Positions 50,905 through 57,696 of a stretch of DNA of 64,000 nt are shown here, piece after piece. The notes beneath the pieces were generated by a model, which did not search any database, was not told the DNA's origin, and saw only the letters and a list, made by a program, of their open reading frames with translations. The stretch comes from JAICMB01 sp035295125 (GTDB lineage Bacteria > Acidobacteriota > Terriglobia > Bryobacterales > Bryobacteraceae). A program made the translations under genes and the position numbers. The first letter of the stretch is position 1; each line of letters begins with the position of its first letter. Location: NCBI GenBank assembly GCA_035295125.1, contig DATGJP010000079.1, positions 38,105 to 102,104 on the forward strand. The letters run 5' to 3'.

Positions 50905-51186
50905 ATGGACATTGCAAAGACTCTTCGTGACCTGTACGAAGAGAAGAAGCAGGTCGATCGCGCGATCGCCCGGCTGGAGGCCAGGCTCGCAGGGATGTCG
51001 CATCGGCAGCCCAAAAAACAATTACAGCGCCGCGGACGAAAAAACATGGGTGAGGAGGAGCGCCAGGAGGTTTCACGACGCATGAAGGCCTATTGGGCCT
51101 CGCGGCGTTCCCTCAAACCAACCATCGCGCCCGAAGCGGATCAACCGGAGGCGAGTCAAGCGGCAGCCGACAGTGCTAGCGCTTGA
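50905..51186 (+). CDS. small basic protein with YWASRR motif
   Basis: The protein has 93 residues. ATG 50905 (MDIAKTLRDLYEEKKQVDRAI) begins a helix-rich N-terminal half, followed by a basic middle (PKKQLQRRGRKNM) and EEERQEVSRRMKAYWASRRS. It then has an Ala/Glu-rich tail. Similar short proteins with a conserved 'RRMKAYWAxRR' basic helix occur in Acidobacteria and may bind DNA. No function is known. The frame reads upstream to 50860, but that start lacks the conserved helix. It converges with and overlaps the methyltransferase by 11 bp. Confidence 0.65.
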   Translation: MDIAKTLRDLYEEKKQVDRAIARLEARLAGMSHRQPKKQLQRRGRKNMGEEERQEVSRRMKAYWASRRSLKPTIAPEADQPEASQAAADSASA

Positions 51187-51853
51187 AAAACCACAGCCAG
51201 AAATACTGCTCGCCTGCCCCGTGACGATACCGCGGATCAAAACCGCAGCGGTAAGCCATGTCCAATGCCTGCTGCTCGGTGAACGGTACTCCCAGCCACG
51301 TGTCGTCGGCCGCGGTAGCCAGAGTACTGTCCCCTTGCACCTGAAACTTGAATAGCGCTCCCGGCCGCAGCAATCGCCCCACCTCTCGCACGTAGTTCTC
51401 GATGATCTCGCGGCTCGGGATATGTTGGAATACAATCGACGAAAACGCAAAATCGAACGAGAGCTCCGGTATCACCGACAGGTCTTTTCCGTTGTTCTGG
51501 TAAACGGTCGCCTTGGGGAAAGGCGCCAACGCCCGCCGCGCCAACCGCACCATCTCGCCGCTCACATCCACCGCGTGCAGTTCCCCGAACAGCTTCGCCA
51601 GCGCGCGCGACACACGCCCCGCGCCGCAGCCGATCTCGAGCACCCGCATCTCCCCAGGCTCTTTTCCCTGGCAGATGTTCCCCATGTCGGTGAGAATCTC
51701 CTCCTGAACCGTCAGCTCTCCGGAGGCGAAAAACTCCTCGTCCGACCAATCTTCCCTCTCCGTGTTCACGAAGTACCGCGCGTTGTTGCGAGCCCGCTCG
51801 TCCCAGTCGCTTCGCATCTTGGCGAGCTGTTGCTCGACCGTTATGTCATCCAT
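51176..51853 (-). CDS. class I SAM-dependent methyltransferase
   Basis: The protein has 225 residues: RVLEIGCGAGRVSRALAKLF (motif I), LHAVDVSGEMVRLARRAL, FAFSSIVFQHIPSREIIENYV (motif IV) and LLRPGALFKFQVQGDS. These are the standard class I motifs. The N-terminal helix (EQQLAKMRSDWDERARNNARYFVNTERED) is typical of small acidobacterial methyltransferases. Substrate unknown. It overlaps the small basic protein gene by 11 bp in convergent orientation. Confidence 0.9.
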   Translation of the reverse strand: MDDITVEQQLAKMRSDWDERARNNARYFVNTEREDWSDEEFFASGELTVQEEILTDMGNICQGKEPGEMRVLEIGCGAGRVSRALAKLFGELHAVDVSGEMVRLARRALAPFPKATVYQNNGKDLSVIPELSFDFAFSSIVFQHIPSREIIENYVREVGRLLRPGALFKFQVQGDSTLATAADDTWLGVPFTEQQALDMAYRCGFDPRYRHGAGEQYFWLWFFKR

Positions 51854-51956
51854 CTTCTGCTTTATTTTGGCATAGCGCGTACTGGAACCAGACCATGTCC
51901 AAACGCCCTCGCTAGGTATTGACCCAGGTCGCCCAACGCATTACATTGAGTTGACC

Positions 51957-52259
51957 GTGCTTGAACAACGAAATTCCCGTCGCTTCGACCTGAAGCTCCC
52001 CTTCGAGCTTTTGCGCCCTGGCCTCCAAGTCGTGCGAAATGGAGAAACGAAGAACGTGAGCTCGTCAGGTGTTCTGTTCAGCGCTGACGTCCCCGTTCAA
52101 CCCGGACAAAGGATCGAGTACGCCATCACGCTTCCCTGCGGCGAGAAGAATGTCACTTTGCGCATCCGTTGTATCGGAAAAATCGTCCGCCGGATCTCAG
52201 ACGTCGAGGCTGCCGCTACCCTCGAACGCTACGACTTCATCCGCGAAAAAATATCTTAA
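51957..52259 (+). CDS. PilZ domain protein
   Basis: The protein has 100 residues. EQRNSRRFDLKLPFELLRPG contains the RRxxR-like c-di-GMP motif, and VSSSGVLFSADVPVQPGQRIEY carries the second (D/N)xSxxG motif. A beta-barrel follows (VTLRIRCIGKIVRR). It is a single-domain effector for c-di-GMP; the second half ends with LERYDFIREKIS. GTG 51957 preceded by GAG is chosen (TTG 51951 is the alternative). Confidence 0.85.
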   Translation: MLEQRNSRRFDLKLPFELLRPGLQVVRNGETKNVSSSGVLFSADVPVQPGQRIEYAITLPCGEKNVTLRIRCIGKIVRRISDVEAAATLERYDFIREKIS

Positions 52260-52288
52260 TAGGGTCCCACCGCACCGGTTTTGAATCT

Positions 52289-52369
52289 GTGGAAGGGTGG
52301 AGCAAGCATTCAGCCTGCCTTTGGACTTAACTGAGAAAGGACAGGCGAAACCGCCTGTCCCGCCTTCCA
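52289..52369. repeat. intergenic hairpin repeat
   Basis: GTGGAAGGGTGGAGCAAGC matches the copy at 22908, and a perfect 9-bp stem GGACAGGCG-AAAC-CGCCTGTCC sits at 52339-52360. It lies between the convergent PilZ and TPR genes. Confidence 0.8.
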
Positions 52370-52531
52370 ACTTGAGAGTCTTTCCGTTGGTTGCGGCTAT
52401 GCTGCGTCAGCCCACGTCGCCAAGTCCACGAAAGTACCGTGGCCCCGGCGAAACCCTTCCACCGCCTCGGCGTTTCAGCCCGCTTTTGAGAAGCGATGTC
52501 GAAGCCGCCTCTCCTACCGTCCTCAGGCCTC

Positions 52532-53443
52532 TTATCTGAGCCGCGCAATCCTCTCGCGCAATCGAGCCGCGTCCGCCCAGTCCGGATGATACCTGAGAAA
52601 CTCCTCCAACACCTCCGCCGCCAGACCCGGCCGCCCTTCCCGAACGTAAACCTCGGCCAGCATCAACTGCGGATGCGAAAAGTGCGCGGGATCGATCTCG
52701 CACGCCCGCGACAGGTACTTCTCCGCATCCTTCCAGCGCTCCATCTCGAAATACACCATCCCGAGCTGGGAATTGGCCAAAGCGTCGTTCGGCCGGACCG
52801 ACACCGCTCGTTGGTTGTACGCCTCCGCTTCCGCCGCCTTGTTCAGCGTGACCAAAACGCCTCCCAGGTTCACCAACGCCTCGTAAGACTTCGGATCTTG
52901 CGCCAGCGCCTGCCGAAAGCACTCCTCCGCCCGCTCGAACTTCCGTGTCTGATATGCGATCGTGCCCAGGTTATTCCACGCCGCCGCGAAGTGCGGAGCA
53001 ATCGACACTGCCTTCTCCAGATGGACAGCCGCCGCCTCAGCGTCACGCCGTCCCAGTTCTTTCTGCGCCTCCTCGTACTCACGAGTCGCACGCTCAGGAA
53101 TCTGCAGAACCCGCGCTGAAACCTCCCCGGCGCGGCGCACTTCTCCAAACACGAAGTCCGAGTCACGAAGGGAAAGCGTAAGATTCACACGCCCATGTGC
53201 ATCCGCCGTCCCCGGCCCCACCTCTACGGTTCGCCGCACCTCGCCCCGCCCCGCGATAAACACGGCCAGCGTGTACGACCCAGGCTGCAATTTCCGGAAA
53301 CGAAACCGACCCGCACCATCACTGACCGCCGACCCGGTGAATGGTGTCGTCGCGCCGTAAAGCGAAATTGCGGCCTTCGCACTAGGATCGATGTGGCCTA
53401 CCAGCTCATAAACAGCCAGAACTGAGGCCAACAGAATCTGCAT
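52532..53443 (-). CDS. secreted TPR protein with carboxypeptidase-regulatory-like N-terminal domain
   Basis: The protein has 303 residues. A signal (QILLASVLAVYELVG) is followed by a beta-sandwich of about 75 residues (AAISLYGATTPFTGSAVSDGAGRFRFRKLQPGSYTLAVFIAGRGE), the CarboxypepD_reg pattern. Four or more TPR units follow (AAWNNLGTIAYQTRKFERAEECFRQALAQDP, EALVNLGGVLVTLNKAAEAEAYNQRAV, ANSQLGMVYFEMERWKDAEKYL, LMLAEVYVREG). It is probably an exported scaffold. ATG 53443 overlaps the stop of the upstream RNase T2 gene (TGATG), so the frame to 53500 is an extension. Confidence 0.85.
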   Translation of the reverse strand: MQILLASVLAVYELVGHIDPSAKAAISLYGATTPFTGSAVSDGAGRFRFRKLQPGSYTLAVFIAGRGEVRRTVEVGPGTADAHGRVNLTLSLRDSDFVFGEVRRAGEVSARVLQIPERATREYEEAQKELGRRDAEAAAVHLEKAVSIAPHFAAAWNNLGTIAYQTRKFERAEECFRQALAQDPKSYEALVNLGGVLVTLNKAAEAEAYNQRAVSVRPNDALANSQLGMVYFEMERWKDAEKYLSRACEIDPAHFSHPQLMLAEVYVREGRPGLAAEVLEEFLRYHPDWADAARLRERIARLR

Positions 53444-54066
53444 CACCGCACCGGCGTCACCACGATTCGAACAGTCCGCGTATCTCCCAGCCGCGTGCAC
53501 GGGCGCGGCTTCAGCCCCGTCGTGAGGCAGACCCGCACCTCGCGCAGATACCGGCCGTTGTCATTCACCGCAAACGCTTCCTTGGGAAAGCCCGCATTCA
53601 CACTGGCAAATGCCGTCCGAATGTCGATCGGACTGATGTTCAGTGCCTGCCGGGGCGACTTGAGCTGCGCCGGAATCTTCACCAGCGCCCAGGCCGCTTC
53701 CACCTTCTGAAAGTACTCCCTCTCACCCAAACCTGAACATCGCCCGTGAGTCTCCCACTCGTGCTCCACCAGGTGCTGGCTCGGCATGATCTCGAGCAGA
53801 TCGCCGGGAACGGCGCGCGGGTCAAACCCCGAACCGGCACAGTTCTGTGGACTCGGCCCCGCCTCCGCCTCCGGCCAAAGTCCGTGCACGACGAACCCGT
53901 ACTGCTTCGAGCTGTCGCATTCCGGAGTGTTGTCCCGCGCGCTATGGCAGTATTCCGGCGCCCATGACAAGCTCAGAATGTAGTAATCAAACCGGCCCGC
54001 GCGATTCTGCGCCCAACCCAGCGAACAAAAAAGGAGTCCTGCAACGACGCCGATCCCAATCTTCAT
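53443..54066 (-). CDS. RNase T2 family ribonuclease
   Basis: The protein has 207 residues with a signal peptide (KIGIGVVAGLLFCSLGWAQ). Mature segments: YYILSLSWAPEYC, GFVVHGLWPEAEAG (first active-site motif, catalytic His) and LVEHEWETHGRCSGLG (second, with Glu and His). Several cysteines would form disulfides, so it works in the periplasm or outside the cell, degrading RNA to 2',3'-cyclic then 3'-nucleotides. It is coupled by a 1-bp overlap to a TPR protein gene. Confidence 0.95.
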   Translation of the reverse strand: MKIGIGVVAGLLFCSLGWAQNRAGRFDYYILSLSWAPEYCHSARDNTPECDSSKQYGFVVHGLWPEAEAGPSPQNCAGSGFDPRAVPGDLLEIMPSQHLVEHEWETHGRCSGLGEREYFQKVEAAWALVKIPAQLKSPRQALNISPIDIRTAFASVNAGFPKEAFAVNDNGRYLREVRVCLTTGLKPRPCTRLGDTRTVRIVVTPVR

Positions 54067-54113
54067 CGCCTCTAACTATACCGTGCGCCCGCGTCTCAAT
54101 CCGCTGCCCCGGC

Positions 54114-54446
54114 CTATTCGTAATACTCGTACTTGCCCTTGAAATCCCAATCCTCGCTGGGCGTCATCTCGATCTTGTAGGTCGCCTTGGCCAGCCGATG
54201 CCCAAACTGCTGCATCACGTAAATGAGCCGCCGGGCCAGGTTGAACAGTATGTCTGACGGCTCAACATAATCCGAGTAGCCCGCCGGGCTGGTGATGCGT
54301 AACTGTAGCGCCGCCTTGCCGTCCGGTCTGGCGCCGCTCTTGATCACAAACTCGGCATTGCGCCAACGATCGGGCAGTAGATCCACTACCTGCCTCACGA
54401 TCTCCAGGTCAATCGGGGTCTGTTGCTGTTGTAGTGTCGGTGTCAT
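54114..54446 (-). CDS. small protein, candidate immunity protein of the adjacent nuclease
   Basis: The protein has 110 residues, acidic and cytosolic (no signal peptide). Features: QQQTPIDLEIVRQVVDLLPDRWR, FVIKSGARPDGKAALQLRITSPAG, ILFNLARRLIYVMQQFGHRLAKATYKIEM and the ending DWDFKGKYEYYE. I do not recognise the family with confidence; the aromatic-acidic ending recalls YezG/DUF600-type immunity proteins. Its start overlaps the stop of the nuclease gene by one base (TGATG), the order expected for toxin then immunity. Other functions are possible. Confidence 0.6.
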   Translation of the reverse strand: MTPTLQQQQTPIDLEIVRQVVDLLPDRWRNAEFVIKSGARPDGKAALQLRITSPAGYSDYVEPSDILFNLARRLIYVMQQFGHRLAKATYKIEMTPSEDWDFKGKYEYYE

Positions 54447-55279
54447 CAGGGATTATCGATCGTGACGGCCGCCACCACGGTGCCGTCCACCACCATGTAG
54501 TGCGTTTCGGCGAGCGGCCGCATCTGGTCTTTAGAATAGAATCGCTCGTGAATCGTGTGAATAGTCTTGCCCTTGTTCTTCTCGGCGTAATCAATCACCT
54601 GATTCTCGAAAACCTTCTTATGACTCACATTTGTGGTGCCGTCCTGGGGAACGATATTCGGCAGGACGTTGACGAGCTCGGGATCCTTTACACCGCCCTC
54701 GGGAATTCCATGCCCTTTATGATCGCCTTTCTGATTGCCGCCCAGGTAGGTAGGCAGTGACCCTTTGTCCCGGCCTTTGTGCTTGCCAACAATGCGCCCG
54801 GTGGAATACTCGCTTCGCCCCGTCTTCTGATCGAGAATGTAGTCGACATACTCGTCGCTACCCGACTTCTGCGCTTTGTCGGCCAGATCGCACACCGCCA
54901 CCGGTGTACCGGCCAGATGTGTCGTCAGCGTTCCCGTCTCGAAATCCTTGGTCTGCTTTTGCAGGTGCGGCTTGATGACAGTTCCCGGGTCGGCTTCGGT
55001 TCCGGTGAGCTTAATGCCCGGGCGCGTCGGAACGCCGGTGGTCCCAGTCGGCAGCTCTTTTGCCGCTTCCAGGTCCGGACGCGACCAGACCCGGATCTTA
55101 TTGTTGAGCTTCGCAGTCTTCGTCTTGAGGCTGCGTTTGTGACGCTTCTTGTTCTTGTCATTCTGGATGTCGTCCAAAGAGAGGTCTTGAAACTTCCTCT
55201 TCGGATTGCCGGTGGTAGCGGTGCTGGTTGTCTGGGGATTGCCGCTTGTGCCTGTGTTACTGCTCGTCGTCGGTTGCAC
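54446..55279 (-). CDS. nuclease toxin-like protein (Endonuclea_NS_2-like C-terminus)
   Basis: The protein has 277 residues if it begins at GTG 55279. The N-terminal 50 residues are low-complexity Thr/Asn/Gly/Ser (PTTSSNTGTSGNPQTTSTAT), then a basic stretch (QNDKNKKRHKRSLKTKTAKL). The C-terminal part resembles DNA/RNA non-specific nucleases: YLGGNQKGDHKGHGIPEGG (catalytic His region), VNVLPNIVPQDGTTNVSHKKVFENQ and ETHYMVVDGTVVAAVTID. It lacks a Sec signal, fitting a contact-dependent effector. The start is uncertain: an upstream frame runs to 55348 and overlaps the adaptor-like gene by 92 bp. Confidence 0.7.
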   Translation of the reverse strand: MQPTTSSNTGTSGNPQTTSTATTGNPKRKFQDLSLDDIQNDKNKKRHKRSLKTKTAKLNNKIRVWSRPDLEAAKELPTGTTGVPTRPGIKLTGTEADPGTVIKPHLQKQTKDFETGTLTTHLAGTPVAVCDLADKAQKSGSDEYVDYILDQKTGRSEYSTGRIVGKHKGRDKGSLPTYLGGNQKGDHKGHGIPEGGVKDPELVNVLPNIVPQDGTTNVSHKKVFENQVIDYAEKNKGKTIHTIHERFYSKDQMRPLAETHYMVVDGTVVAAVTIDNP

Positions 55280-55634
55280 CTTCAGCCTCGTGCTCCATGG
55301 CCTCTTGCGCGAGCTTCGCCACTCGCTCAACCTTTGCCGGCCCCTCAAGATCCGGCCGCTTCAGTATCTGCGCCGCCCATGGGTATTCGGGATTCGTGTC
55401 GAAATTGTACGCCAGGCTGAACATCACATCGAAATAGAGCCCGATGTCCTTCTCGCGGCTGATCCCGTATGCCCGGGCATGCTCAAGACCAAGGTCGATA
55501 ACCCGGTCCAGGCGCTCCCCCAGTTCCTCCACGTCTTCCGGATAGTCCTGCTCCAGCATCTTCCGCAGGCGATCTCGAAAATCATTCTCACCTGCAGCGC
55601 CGAACGCGTCCATTTGAGTCTTTCGGATCCGCAT
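55257..55634 (-). CDS. putative effector-adaptor-like protein upstream of the nuclease
   Basis: The protein has 125 residues: MRIRKTQMDAFGAAGENDFR, LRKMLEQDYPEDVEELGERLDRVIDLGLEHARAYGISREKDIGLYF, YNFDTNPEYPWAAQILKRPD, acidic tail. The pattern (IRKxQM...YPE...GI..A..YGI..E.DI..Y...F..NFD...PWA) is one I associate with small proteins encoded beside polymorphic or secretion-system toxins; the exact role is not known to me. GGAGGAG lies directly upstream of ATG 55634, so this start is used rather than ATG 55646, whose second and third codons are that Shine-Dalgarno. Confidence 0.7.
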   Translation of the reverse strand: MRIRKTQMDAFGAAGENDFRDRLRKMLEQDYPEDVEELGERLDRVIDLGLEHARAYGISREKDIGLYFDVMFSLAYNFDTNPEYPWAAQILKRPDLEGPAKVERVAKLAQEAMEHEAEGATDDEQ

Positions 55635-55663
55635 TCGCTCCTCCATAATCGAACTTATTGTAT

Positions 55664-55710
55664 CGTTCCTTACATAAGCAAACTGAAGGAACGCCGTCCC
55701 AAAAGGGACG
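55664..55710. promoter_or_regulatory. two adjacent inverted repeats in a divergent intergenic region
   Basis: CGTTCCTT (55664-55671) pairs with AAGGAACG (55686-55693) across a 14-bp loop. CGTCCC (55695-55700)-AAAA-GGGACG (55705-55710) is a tight 6-bp hairpin. They sit between the nuclease cassette and the DUF3500 gene, so they may be operators or structural leaders rather than terminators. Confidence 0.5.
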
Positions 55711-55761
55711 CCTTTATTAGACTCAGCTACCTAACTCCTTACAATCAAAAATGGAGAGAAA

Positions 55762-56778
55762 ATGAGAACCCACTCCTTCGTCCTAGCATGCGCTTTGATC
55801 TGCTTCTCGCCCGGCGTCGCACTTGCCCAATCCACCGCTTCGCGCGTCACCAGTTCCGCAAACGCATTCCTATCTTCGCTCGACCAGAAGCAGCGCCAGG
55901 GCGTTCTTTTTGCATTCGATGACGCCCGGCAAGGCACCCGCTGGTCGAACCTTCCCACCTCCATCGTTCACCGGGCCGGCCTCAATATGGGAGAGCTCAC
56001 TCCGGCCCAACGCTCTGCGGCCTTTGCTCTCCTCGGCTCCGTGCTCAGCAAGCGAGGCTATGAGAAGGTCCGCCAGATCATGGAAGCCGACAGCGTGCTG
56101 AAACATAACGAACACGACAGCCCCATGTTCGGCGAAGATCTCTACTTCATCTCCTTCCTCGGAACGCCTTCCGCCACCGAACCCTGGATCCTTCAGTTCG
56201 GCGGCCATCACTTGGCCCTGAACGTCACCATCGCCGGCGAGCGCGGCGTTCTCACGCCTACGCTGACCGGCGCGCAACCCGCGTTATACACTCTCAACGG
56301 CAAAACCATTCGCCCCCTCGGCCAGGAAAGCGATAAGGCGCTGGCCTTGCTCAATGCGCTCGACGAGATGGAGCGGAAACAGGCGATCCTGGGCTTCCGC
56401 TTGGCGGATCTCGTCCTGGGACCGGGTCAGGACGGCAAAACCATTCAGCCCGAAGGCCTCAAAGCCACGTCGATGAACGATCGCCAGCGAGCCATGCTGC
56501 TCGACCTCATCTCCGAATGGGCCGGCATCGTCCATGAGGCCGCGGCTGCTGCCCGCATGGCCGAGTTGAAAGCGGACATCCCCGAAACCTGGTTTGCCTG
56601 GAGCGGCCCCACCACGGCCGCGCCCGGCAGCAACATCACCGCGTACTATCGCATCCAGGGGCCGCATCTCGTCATCGAATACGCCCCGCAGACCCTGGGC
56701 GGCGATCCCGCCCTGCATGTTCACACTATGTATCGCGACCCGACCAACGACTACGGCAAAAAGCTGGCCGCGAAATGA
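55762..56778 (+). CDS. secreted DUF3500 domain protein
   Basis: The protein has 338 residues with a signal peptide (VLACALICFSPGVALAQ). DUF3500 features: FAFDDARQGTRWSNLPTS, GLNMGELTPAQRSAAFALLGSVLSKRGYEKVRQIMEAD, FGEDLYFISFLGTPSATEPWILQFGGHHLALNVTI and YYRIQGPHLVIEYAPQTLGGD...HVHTMYRDPTNDYG. Biochemical role unknown; family members are exported and often form pairs with HRxDEY-type proteins. GGAGAG precedes the ATG. Its end overlaps the next start (ATGA). Confidence 0.9.
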   Translation: MRTHSFVLACALICFSPGVALAQSTASRVTSSANAFLSSLDQKQRQGVLFAFDDARQGTRWSNLPTSIVHRAGLNMGELTPAQRSAAFALLGSVLSKRGYEKVRQIMEADSVLKHNEHDSPMFGEDLYFISFLGTPSATEPWILQFGGHHLALNVTIAGERGVLTPTLTGAQPALYTLNGKTIRPLGQESDKALALLNALDEMERKQAILGFRLADLVLGPGQDGKTIQPEGLKATSMNDRQRAMLLDLISEWAGIVHEAAAAARMAELKADIPETWFAWSGPTTAAPGSNITAYYRIQGPHLVIEYAPQTLGGDPALHVHTMYRDPTNDYGKKLAAK

Positions 56779-57416
56779 AACCCTCGCTTGCCGCTGCGAT
56801 TCTTCTGCTGCTTCCGTCGCCGGCATTTGGGCACCGGCTCGACGAGTACTTACAGGGAACGCTGATCTCGGTCGGGAAAGACTCCCTTCAGGCCGAGCTC
56901 ACTCTTACGCCCGGAGTCGCCGTCTTTCCATTTGTTTCGGCCGGCATCGATACCAATCGCGACGGGATCATTTCCGGAGGCGAGCAGCAAGCCTACGCCT
57001 TGCGCATCCTCCGCGATCTGTCGTTTTCCATCGACGGCCGCCCTCTGCTGCTCGAATTGCGGTCAATCGAATTCCCCAACCTGGCTGACATGAAAGAAGG
57101 GCTCGGAGGCATCCGCCTGAAGTTCACGGCCAATGTCCCTCGCGGCGGCCAGACCCGCAGGCTGATGTTCGAAAACCACCACCAGCCAAGGCTCAGCGCC
57201 TATCTCGTGAACTGTCTCGTTCCGGATGACTCTGACATTCGGGTGATCGCTCAGGTCCGTAATGAATCGCAGTCGGTCTATCAATTGGACTACACACAAG
57301 CTGGCCCTCCTCCCAACCGCGCCTGGCTCGTCCCGCTCGCCCTTCTCTTATTCACCCGCTTCGCCTTCCTTCAGTTCCGTCGTGGTGCAGGCTCTTTCAG
57401 GAAACGGCGAGTTTGA
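56775..57416 (+). CDS. secreted/membrane protein with one EF-hand and C-terminal anchor
   Basis: The protein has 213 residues. A signal peptide (AAAILLLLPSPAFGH) is followed by HRLDEYLQGTLISV, ELTLTPGVAVFPFV and a canonical 12-residue EF-hand calcium loop (D59-E70, DTNRDGIISGGE). A C-terminal transmembrane helix (RAWLVPLALLLFTRFAFLQF) then ends in a basic tail. The N-terminus 'HR(L/x)DEYLQ(A/G)T' is a recurrent start of HupE/UreJ-like exported proteins. It overlaps the DUF3500 gene by 4 bp and is probably its partner. Confidence 0.8.
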   Translation: MKPSLAAAILLLLPSPAFGHRLDEYLQGTLISVGKDSLQAELTLTPGVAVFPFVSAGIDTNRDGIISGGEQQAYALRILRDLSFSIDGRPLLLELRSIEFPNLADMKEGLGGIRLKFTANVPRGGQTRRLMFENHHQPRLSAYLVNCLVPDDSDIRVIAQVRNESQSVYQLDYTQAGPPPNRAWLVPLALLLFTRFAFLQFRRGAGSFRKRRV

Positions 57417-57444
57417 TTGAGCGAATTTGATTGAGCCCTGTGAT

Positions 57445-57597
57445 GCAGGCTGTTAGCCTGCGGCGGGTTGTCAACCCGCCCCGGGCAGGCTGAATGCCTG
57501 CCCCACCACCTTGGCTCGCAACCTATTGAGCCGTAGAGGTGGCGCAGGCGGTTTCGCCTGCGCATGCCGCTCTCAAAGACTTCTGCCACGGGCTGCT
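57445..57597. repeat. array of four adjacent hairpins (compound repeat)
   Basis: In order: GCAGGCT-GTT-AGCCTGC (57445-57461); GGCGGGTTG-T-CAACCCGCC (57462-57480); GGGCAGGC-TGAAT-GCCTGCCC (57483-57503); then the spacer CTCGCAACCTATTGAGCC and core GCGCAGGCG-GTTT-CGCCTGCGC (57542-57563), ending with TTCTGCCACGGGCTGCT. It is in the convergent gap between the EF-hand and permease genes. All stems are perfect. Confidence 0.9.
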
Positions 57598-57696
57598 AAG
57601 AGTGGAGTTGACATAGCGCCGGATCGGAAGTTGATCGAAAGGCGACGTGTGGACATGGAACAAAGAAACGTCAACGCTATCGCCCTCATGCATGAG

